Source: Clarkia xantiana subsp. parviflora (Eukaryota; Streptophyta; Magnoliopsida; Myrtales; Onagraceae). Taken from it: DNA of 64,000 nt. The notes beneath the pieces are model-generated. The model was not told the origin of the DNA, did not search any database, and worked only from the letters and a program-made list of their open reading frames with translations. The stretch spans positions 14,880,001 to 14,944,000 of the forward strand of contig JAPTYO010000017.1 of NCBI GenBank assembly GCA_036873135.1, given 5' to 3'. The translations under genes were made by a program, and so were the position numbers. The stretch's first letter is position 1; each line of letters opens with the position of its first letter. Shown here piece after piece: positions 55,544 to 64,000 of this stretch.

Positions 55544-56282
55544 TGTTGGATCACGGACAAAGCTCCGTTACGTTCTTGACGGAAAGCTTGAACTCCTGGG
55601 CTCCGCGTAATCCTGCAAAAGGGGATGACCTGGGTGGTGACCCAGAATCCCTCTCCGATGCCTAAATGAGTATGTGATCAATGGGGTGGTAAGCAGTAAT
55701 CTAAGTTCGTATCTTAGAATGTGTTTTCTGAGGTAACTTCCTCCTTTATATAGGAGGGGAAGTTACTCAGTTACCTGTGACCGTGGCTGGCCGTTTTACC
55801 CATGATTCCGTATATCTCGTTCGGGATTCCGTATATCTCGCCCCACGCTCCGCGTATCTCGCCCATACTCCGCGTATCTTGGGCACGCCCTGCGTATCTC
55901 GGGGGAGGTTACCTGTATCTTAACCGTCTTCCCACTACTCTATCTAGTAGGCGGGTTTCTCGGTCTTATCCTCTGATCACAAGTCCCAACTCTCGTCGGG
56001 GACTCCAGAGTTATCTTCATTCTAGGTCACCACCCAGGACCCTTTGTCTCACGAGACGGGTCCAGCCTCCGCGGGGCTTTATTATCGGGGCCTTTACAAA
56101 GGCATATCGGGGCCTACTCAGAGGCTTCTTGTCGGGAGCATTCAGCTCATACATCGGGACCGCTAGGGTCGGGACCCTTCATACTGGGCTTTTGGGCCTT
56201 CCCGGCCTTTCACGAGGCCCACTGGACTTACTCGCCGTCTATTGACTGTTAACGGGGCTAGCGATTACATCGGAACCCATCA
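55544..56282 (-). repeat. D LTR (3' LTR in element sense)
   Basis: TGTTGG...CCATCA, followed by TTTGCCCCCAAG (polypurine tract on the minus strand). The inverted repeat around TATA is kept with changed arms (ACTTCC / GGAAGTT). Confidence 0.92.
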
Positions 56283-56896
56283 TTTGCCCCCAAGACATGG
56301 GGGACTTGCAGTCCGTCGTGTCTTCCAATTCCAGACCTTCTGTCCTCGTCATCGGAGGCTTTTATGTCCATACCTCCCGATATTACCATCGGAGGCTTTT
56401 GTCTTCAAGCCTCTTGATATCTCAATCGGAGGCTTTTTCCTTGCGCACAATTATCGAATGACAGAGCTTCTCACTCATGACTGCCTTGGGCCCTACCGGA
56501 CTCTATGGGCAGTTGCCAAATCCGAGGAGACTCCTCGGTTACTGCAGCATTAAATGCTGGGGATTATGAAACGACGCTCAAATCGGCGTGACTGCTGCTT
56601 TCTGAAAAAGCACTCATTACGTCACCAACGTCTCTTCCGTACCGTCCCCACAATCTCGACGATCAAGATTGAATTGTTTCGTCTTCAACGGTCAAGATCG
56701 AATCCATCCAGTTGTCCCTTTTCCTATAAATGCTAAAACCCTGGCATTATTCACTTCTTCTTCACCGTCTCAATTTCTGGAAATTCTGCCATTTTCGAAC
56801 TCGAAGCTTCTTCCCCAAGTTTCTTCTGCTCTTCAAGTGATCCATGGCCTTCAGCCCTCCCGATCCTTCTTCGTCTTCTCCAAGCAACCATCAACA

Positions 56897-59567
56897 ATGT
56901 CTGGTAAGGTTTTCCTTCTTTGTTTTCATGGTTTGCTGATGTTTCCTTCTCCTCCTTTCTCAAGTTTTCCTGTTTGTAACCGTTTTTAGACGAAGCTAGT
57001 TCTGGGGCAAGGATCCCTTTTACCTTTGAGTTTGCTGTTAACGAGATTTCTGAGACCTCGTACTAGGTTGCTCTCCGAGAAGGCTGCATTACCTCGGACT
57101 GGGAACCCCGCTTCCCTTACGAGTCTCAACCCACCACCAGGAGGAAGCATATCGTCACGCGTCCTCGAGAGGGAGAAGTGTTCGTCTCCGCCGGGCAGAT
57201 AAGTGCTGGGATTCGATTCCCTTTTTGCGGGAACCTGGTGAAGATGTGCAACTTCTACAAGACGCACCCCTGTACCTTCTCTCCACACGCCATCCGTGTG
57301 TGGAACGCTTTCTAGCTTCTGTGCCTCCGCCAGCAGTGGACATACAGTTTGCTTCTCTTCCGCACATTCTATGGAATGAAGTGTAATAAGGCTGGTGTTT
57401 GCTCCTTCTCCCCCCGACTCCCCAAGTGGACAAAGGAGCAACTTTCACGTTTCGGTTGGGATAGCGAGACTTGGAAGTTCCACAAGGATCGGGTGCTTAT
57501 TCGTGATTCAGGGTCCGGCAATAGCGGATGGAAGAAGTATTACTTCTTCGTTCAAAACAGCTCTGTCCCATGGCCCCGATGGGAGGTTGTGGCGGACCCT
57601 GCCCCCAAGCTCGAGGTCTACACCGAGGATGACCTCAACACCCTCCAGCTGGTCCAGCTCTACCGTTGGGGGGAATCCTTCATTCCCCTCGACGCCAACA
57701 AGCTCGTGGAGAAGGACTTGATTCATATCGGAGTTCGGCTCCTTGATTCCGTTTCCAAGGATTTAGTCATCTGGGTAACTCTTCTAACCACTTTGTCTTT
57801 TCATTTTTGCAGCCAAGAAAGCATCTCTGTTGACTCATCTCATGTTGAAGCAGGGGGAGACTGATGCCGTCCAAGGTAGCTCCAAGCGGAAGCGGAAGTC
57901 GCTGAAGAAGGGAGCTTCCTCTTCTGCTGCCCCTCGGACCGAAGAGCGGACCGAGGCCAAGCGGGCCCGAAGGGAGGAGATAGACCAAGCCTTCGGGGTC
58001 ACTACCGCCGAGGAAGGTAAGCGTGTCCGTCGTGCTATTAAGAAATATAGGAAGCTGGTCCCCGAGGAGTTTATCCCCGCTGATCGGGAATCGCGGGTTC
58101 GAGAAATCAAATACATCCTTCGAGGAGAAACCCCCCGCGTTCTCAAGGCGGGATACTACAACTTCCTTGGAAAGGACCAACATCTTGAGCGCCAAATCAT
58201 CTGGTGCCCCCACGATACTCTTCTTGATTTTATTCGTCCCGCAACCGCAGGTCCATCGGAGGCTCTCACTCCGAGGAGGGCTGCTACTCCAGCACGGGCC
58301 GCGACTCCACAGGCGCCGATGATGGAGGAGACCCCGACGGAAGCTCAGTTCCGTCAGGTGACCGACTTGGAGGCTTCTCCTTCCTCCGAGGAGCCCAATG
58401 AAGGTGGCCTGCTCCGCCGAAAGCCAGGTCGGAGCATCCTGAGGCCGACCGTGGAGGATGTGTCCCGGAGTCCTCCTCCAGAGCTTCGCACTCCGACTCC
58501 CGAGCCTCTGATCGAGGTGGCTCCTCCGGCTGAGGCTTCCAGGGTCATCCCTCCTCTCCCCGTGGATGAAAATATTTACAAGGTTTTCACCCCCGACCAG
58601 GAGACGGTTCCCTGGAACCCGATAGAGTCTCTCCAAGGGGTCCCACTCCAACGGGGGGACCTTCAGCCTGAATTGGCCCTGCATCTGCTGGCAGGGTCAA
58701 TTTCTCCAGCCTTGAAGCGGCCAATCTCCTTGGCGCGGGAGGACATCGAAGAGGAGCTCCGCAATATGGCCATTCGTCGGATGGAGGTAAAACTTTACCT
58801 TTACTTTGTTCTCTTCATTGTTCTTACCTTCGATTATCAGATTCTAATCTTTTTCCCCTTCGCCTTAGGAAACTGCGGACCAGCAGCGCTGCTTTGGCTT
58901 CATCCTGGCTCTCAAGGGTGCTTTGGAGGAGGCACAAGCTAAGTCAGACCCTGACGTTTTGGCCAAGCTCCAAGCGGACCTCGACGAGGTTGTAGCGGCC
59001 AGGGTCAAGATAGCCAAGGAACGGACCCTCCTCGATGAGATGGCTACGGGCCTGCAAAAGCAGGTTCACGATCATGAGGCCGTCCTTCGTCGGGAGCGGA
59101 GGATAGCCCAGGAGGATCAGCGGCGGAACGAGGCGGAGAAGAGGCAGCTCCTCCACGAGAAGAGCGTTTTCGTGGAAGCTCTCGCGGAGGCCAAGGCGAA
59201 ACTTGAAGCCGAGAAGGCTGAATTTTCTGCCAAGCTGGCTGAGGCAAAGGCTCAGGGTCGCGAGGAATATCGGAATTCCGATGATTTCAAGGCGGATGCC
59301 GTGGGGTTCTGCAAAACCGAGGTGGAGAACGTTCTGTTCAATGCCGTCGAGGAACTTTACACGGCATACGAGGATTCCATCGACTTTAAGAAGTCCGAGA
59401 CCCTCGCCCCTTTTGCAGAGAAGTACTTCAACCTCCCCGCGAAGAGTGAAGAGACTAATGCCGCGGACCCGACTCCGCGGACTGCGGAGCCTTCTGCCCA
59501 GGCCCCTCCGAATCCTACTCCCTCCGAAGCTGCTGAGGACCCAACTTCCAACAAGGACCAAGCTTAA
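56897..59567 (+). pseudogene. opposite-strand gene of D (Transposase_28-like), intron-containing
   Basis: ATGTCTG exon 56897-56903, intron 56904-56989, then MSDEASSGARIPFTFEFAV. Two in-frame TAGs: about 57064 (SY-stop-VAL) and about 57313 (NAF-stop-LL). Otherwise the core matches T1 (FYKTHPCTFSPHAIRVWNAF, GWKKYYFFVQNSS). The region 57830-58786 is one frame with a basic stretch (KRKRKSLKKG) and a Pro/Thr-rich linker; intron 58787-58868 (phase 0) joins to the coiled coil ending at 59567. The splice near 57775-57812 is unresolved, as in T1. It is better preserved than the T1 copy. Confidence 0.7.
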
Positions 59568-59724
59568 TGCTCTATTCTTTTAGTCCTTGTAATTTTTCCT
59601 CCTTTATCTTTTGTATCGGAACCTTCAGGCCTTTGAGCCTTTATATAAGAAATTTCTTTCATCTGTTTTGGTCCCGATAATCGTTTGCACTATTTAAAGC
59701 GACTTCATACATCCTTCCGATGCT

Positions 59725-60200
59725 TTACTCGAGACTTTACCACTTAAGGTTTCTTGTCTATTCGGGACTTCACCACTCAAGGTTTCTCGTCTACTCGGGA
59801 CTTCACCATTTAAGGTTTCTCGTCTATGCCTTTCAAGGCAACTTTACACATCACTTAATTTGATTTTTCGCACCCCTTAAGGTTTTTATCGCGCCATTCT
59901 AGACGAGTTAATCGTACCCCTTAGGGCTTTTACCGCGTCATTCCAGATGACTTAATCGTACCCTTTAAGGCTTTTTGCCGCATCATATAGACAACTTACG
60001 CGGACCCATTTAGGGCTTTTTCGTACCTAGGCTTTTGGTTGCATCATAAAGACGACTTACTCATACCCCGTAGGGCTTTTGTCCGTACCTCGAAAGGCTT
60101 TTTGTCGCGCCATAAAGGCGACTTACTCGTACCTCATAAGGCTTTTTATCGTACCTCGGAAGGCTTTTCTCGCATCCTTCAGGACGTCTTACTAACATTT
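59725..60200. repeat. tandem-repeat spacer of D
   Basis: Three units of GGGACTTCACCACTCAAGG type, then units with CATCATATAGACAACTTAC and GTAGGGCTTTT as in T1, fewer and more diverged. Confidence 0.8.
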
Positions 60201-60314
60201 AGAATAAATCCAAAAGCAATTTGATCGGAAGCAACTTCTTTTATTTATTAATAACTCAAAGCTTTGCTTACATCGGATCGATAGACAATTTGCGCCATTC
60301 GCAGCGACTTAATA

Positions 60315-63300
60315 TCAAACATGATACTTCTTCAAGTGTTCGCCAATGAAGGAATGTTTCAATGTCTTGCCATCAAGGTCTTCTAGCTTGTACGCATTCG
60401 GGGCTGGCATCCCTACGATCTTGTAAGGTCCCTCCCATTTCGGCGATAGCTTGTTAATCTGATCTTGATGAACGAACTCGTTCCTCCGCCAAACAAGTTC
60501 TCCCACGAAGAAATGTCGGGACTTGACACACCGATTGTAATATCGGGCTGTTGCCAGACGCATCTGAGCCTGAACTTCATCAGCCTTCCACCTTTTCTCC
60601 TCGAGCAGGTCTAAGTCTAGACGTCTCATTTCCTCGTTCGTTAGAGGCTCATAATACCTCCTGCGATGGGACGCCACCACTATCTCCACGGGGGCAACTG
60701 CCTCCGTGCCATAGACAAGGCCAAACGGAGTTTCCCCTGTCAATTGCTTGGGTGTTGTTCTAACAGCCCACAGCACGTTTTCAAGCTCATCCAGCCAATG
60801 ACCTTGCAAAGCATAGACTCTTTTCTTCAAGCCATCCATCACGATTTTGTTGGCTGATTCTACTTGGCCATTAGTCTGAGCATGGTGGACGGAAGCTGTC
60901 TGATGCTCAATGTTAAATTCCTCCAGGTACTCCTTCAACTGAGCCCCATTGAATGGAGGGCCATTATCACTGATCAATACTCGAGGAACCCCATACCGGG
61001 ATATGATCTGAGTTTGAAGGAACTTGAGGATCTGCTGCCCCGTTGTCTTGGCCAATGCCTTAGCCTCTATCCACTTCGAGAAATAATCGATGGCCACGAG
61101 TAAATACTTGCACTGACCTTTTGCTTGTGGAAGAGGTCCCACCAAGTCAATGCCCCATTGCGCGAAGGGCCAAGCACTCCTGATGGACATCAAGTTCGCG
61201 GCAGGAGCCACGATGTTCGGAGCGTACCTCTGGCATGCATCACAGGATTGGACCATTGCTGTCGCTTCCTTGTTCATCGAAGGCCAGTAGTAGCCTAGAT
61301 TCAACGCCTTCCTCACAATGGATCGGGCCCCTTCATGACAGGCCGCGACTCCCTCGTGTAGTTCTCTCAGGATCTGATTCGTATCAGGCTCCGCCACACA
61401 TTTCAGAAAAGGCTTTACATGCCCCCTCTTGTATAACAGGTGTCCACCATTACGTAGTTGCTCACGATTCGACGCAACCTAACCGCTGCCACTTCATCAT
61501 CAGGGAGTGCCCCCGTAGTTAGTTATGTGACCATCGGGGTCATCCAGGTGGGTTTCTCTTCTTCCTCCGATCCTGCTTCAATAGCGTAAACCTCCGACGA
61601 ATCGATGGTTGAGATAATTACTCTTTCCAGAAAGTGCACCTTCCGATTCTCCTCGGGGGCCACTCCCAGAGCAAACTTGCTTAAGGCGTCTGCCTCAGCA
61701 TTTTCTTCCCTCGGGATTGCCTCGATATCGAAGCTTTTGAAGCTTCCCTTCAGAGTCTGCACCTCGTGCAAATACTTCCTCATTGTCGGGCTCTTGGCTT
61801 CGTAGTTCCCCTGGACTTGATTTACGATCAAACTGGCATCAAACTTCACTTTTAAATGATCAACTCCCGTACCCTTGGCAATTTTAAGGCCTGTGATGAG
61901 AGCCTCATACTCAGCTTCATTGTTGGTGGCCCTAAATGTCAAGGCCAAGGCATATCGCAAGGGTTCGCCTCCACCGGGCGGTATCAATACGAATCCTGCC
62001 CCCGACCCTTCTACACTCGATGAACCATCAGTGTACATCTCCCAAGTGTTCTCCTCTTTTGACTGTTCTGGCTGTTATGCTATCGGGACCTCCATGGTTG
62101 CCCCCTCTACAGGGCCCGCTTCTTCCAGATCGGGTGCTGTAGACTCAGCTATAAAATCCGCCAATGCCTGGCCCTTAATAGCGGTTCTCGGAGCAAAATG
62201 AATACGGAACTCCGTAAGCTCGATGGCCCATTTCACCAATCTCCCCGACGCCTCCGGTCGGTTCAAATAGTGCTTCAAGGGCTGATTAGTTAACACCGTA
62301 ACCTCGTGGGCATGGAAGTAAGGTCGTAACTTTCGAGCGGCAACAATTAACGCAAAGAGATACTTCTCAATAGCGGGATAATTCATTTCAGATTTGGCAA
62401 ACACCTTGCTTACATAATAGACAGGCACTTGGTTGCCCTTGACAATCTTAATCAAAACAGAACTAACAGCCACTTCAGAAACAGCCAAATAGAGATAAAG
62501 CGGCTCGCCTGGAACCGGTTTCGCCAACGGCGGGAGGGTACGGAGGTGCTGCTTGAATGCTTGGAATGCCTCCTCGCACTTGTCAGACCATTCAAACTTC
62601 TTGTGGGCCCTTAGCACATCAAAAAATGGCATGGCTCTGTCACTCGCCTTGGATAGGAATCGATTCATCGCGGCCAACCGGCCATTCAACACTTGAACCT
62701 CCCGATGAGTCTTCGGGGACTGCATCTCCTCGATTGCTCGCAGCTTCTCAGGATTCACCTCGATTCCTCTCTGGCTCACCATGAACCCTAGGAATTTCCC
62801 CGAGTTCACCCCGAAAGCACACTTGTCTGGGTTCAACCGAACCTGATGAAACTTCATCCGCTCAAACGCCGCCGCCAAGTTTTGAACATGGTCTCCTGCC
62901 TGTCGGGACTTCACCAGCATGGCATCCACATACGCCTCCATAGTCTTTCCCAGCATGTCCCCGAACAACTTGTTCACCATCCTCTGGTAAGTTGCTCCAG
63001 CATTGATCAATCCGAAGGGCATCACGTCGAAGTGATAGACGTCACTATCAGCATAGAAGGCTGTATGGGGGGCATCCTCCTTCGCCATCTTGATCTGGTT
63101 ATACCCGGAATAAGCATCCATGAAGCTCAACAGCTCGTGTCCCGATGTGGCATCCACCAATTGATCAATCCTCGGGAGCTGGTAACAATCCTTCGGGCAG
63201 GCCTTGTTCAAGTCGCGGAAATCGACACACATCCGCCACTTCCCATTACTCTTTCTCACCAGGACTGGGTTAGCAACCCAAGTCTGGAATCGGAGCTCCT

Positions 63301-64000
63301 TGATGAATCCGGCGTCGAGCAGTCTGCCCACCTCCTGCTGGATGCGATCCTCTTATCCGCGCCCATCGGACGCCTCCTCTGTGCGATAGGCTTGATCGCG
63401 GGATCAATCTTCAGCTCGTGCACTATCACGTCGGGGCTGATTCCTGGCATATCGCTCAGGGACCAGGCAAACAGCTCCTTGAACTCCTTCAAGAGCTCGA
63501 TTAACTCTCGGGCTCTTTCCTCCGACAAAGCAGACCCGATCTTCACCTTCCTTCGAGGTCCATCAATCTCAACCTCCTTCAGATCCTCCATGGGGGCGGG
63601 ACGCCCAAACTCCTCTCGAGGATCGGCATCAGTTTGCAGGACAGCCATGGCTTCCCTTCTTCTCCTTCGGGTGGCATTAACATAACACTTTCGTGACGCC
63701 ACCTGGTCACCTTTGACCTCTCCGACCCCATTGTCAGTTGGGAACTTCATTTTTTGATGGACTGTCGAAGCGACTGCCATGAGAGGGTTGATGATGGTCC
63801 TCCCGATAATAGCGTTATATGTTCCCGCGGATTCTACCATGACGAAATCCACGTTCCACCGTTCCATCTTCTAGCCGCTACCAAACTCCACCGGTAAGGT
63901 AATCATCCCCAACGGATAGGAAGTTGATCCAGAGAATCCCACCATCGGGAAGTTCACCTGCGTCAGGTCCTTCTTCGTCTTTCCCATGGCCTCTAGAGCA
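60315..64000 (-). pseudogene. D Pol: integrase, RNase H domains, RT, part of protease; broken
   Basis: Colinear with T1 Pol. 61397-60315 is integrase with CDACQRY, WGIDLVGP, ISDNGPPF and NGQVESANK intact. 62038-61523 is the second RNase H (MYTDGSSSVEG). 63331-62075 is RT plus first RNase H; its active site reads YVDA instead of YVDD. 63867-63256 is the protease-RT linker. Lesions: one-base loss near 61440, TAA at about 61523 (Tyr in T1), TAA at about 62075 in the linker, one-base loss near 63345, TAG at about 63872 (Trp in T1). Confidence 0.9.

Larger units (their letters stand above)
55544..64000 (-). mobile_element. D: second T1-family Tat element, right end outside window
   Basis: LTR 55544-56282 (739 bases) is similar to the T1 LTR. 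The plan matches T1: plus-strand gene, repeat spacer, minus-strand pol. The element runs past 64000 inside the protease region, so gag, the 5' LTR and the second target duplication are not seen. Many lesions in pol. Confidence 0.92.

Overview
This window is nuclear DNA of a flowering plant, probably a eudicot. It holds one complete plant metabolic gene, a three-exon BAHD acyltransferase on the minus strand (3601-5166). Nearly everything else is mobile elements: Ty1/copia and Ty3/gypsy (Tat-type) LTR retrotransposons, a solo LTR, a Mutator-like MITE and a Helitron. There is no sign of bacterial operons, and no rRNA or tRNA gene was found.

Layout. 1-3198: decayed copia pol, cut by the window edge. 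3601-5268: BAHD gene and promoter. From 5165 to about 21473 (unit 1), and again from 21865 to about 53989 (unit 2), the same segment occurs twice in direct orientation: BAHD promoter, upstream AT-rich DNA, a copia gag relic and more AT-rich DNA. The two units differ mainly by later insertions, so each acts as the empty-site control for the other. Unit 1 gained a MITE (6142-6660) and a complete Tat element, called T1 (9295-20847). Unit 2 gained a solo LTR of the T1 family (22160-22921), copia A (24442-30980), copia B (31269-37769) and a 14-kb Helitron (38381-52385). A young non-autonomous Tat element, called C (40274-50477), sits inside the Helitron. 53990-55543 is unassigned AT-rich DNA. 55544-64000 is a second, decayed T1-family element, called D, that runs off the right edge.

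How the parts work. T1 and D share one plan, read on the minus strand: LTR, gag, protease-RT-RNase H-second RNase H-integrase, tandem-repeat spacer, then a convergent gene on the opposite strand, LTR. C keeps the plan but has no RT, RNase H or integrase; behind its protease lies a second gag-like block with its own zinc knuckle. The opposite-strand genes carry plant-type introns, which can survive retrotransposition because the genomic RNA is the other strand. Copia A and B have no canonical tRNA-Met primer site. The bases beside their left LTR (in element sense) are complementary to a motif inside their own LTR, and both carry an in-frame TGA at the same codon of the RT region.

All boundaries and motifs were read by eye. 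Family names rest on motif recognition, not on database searches. Distances between LTRs are hand counts.
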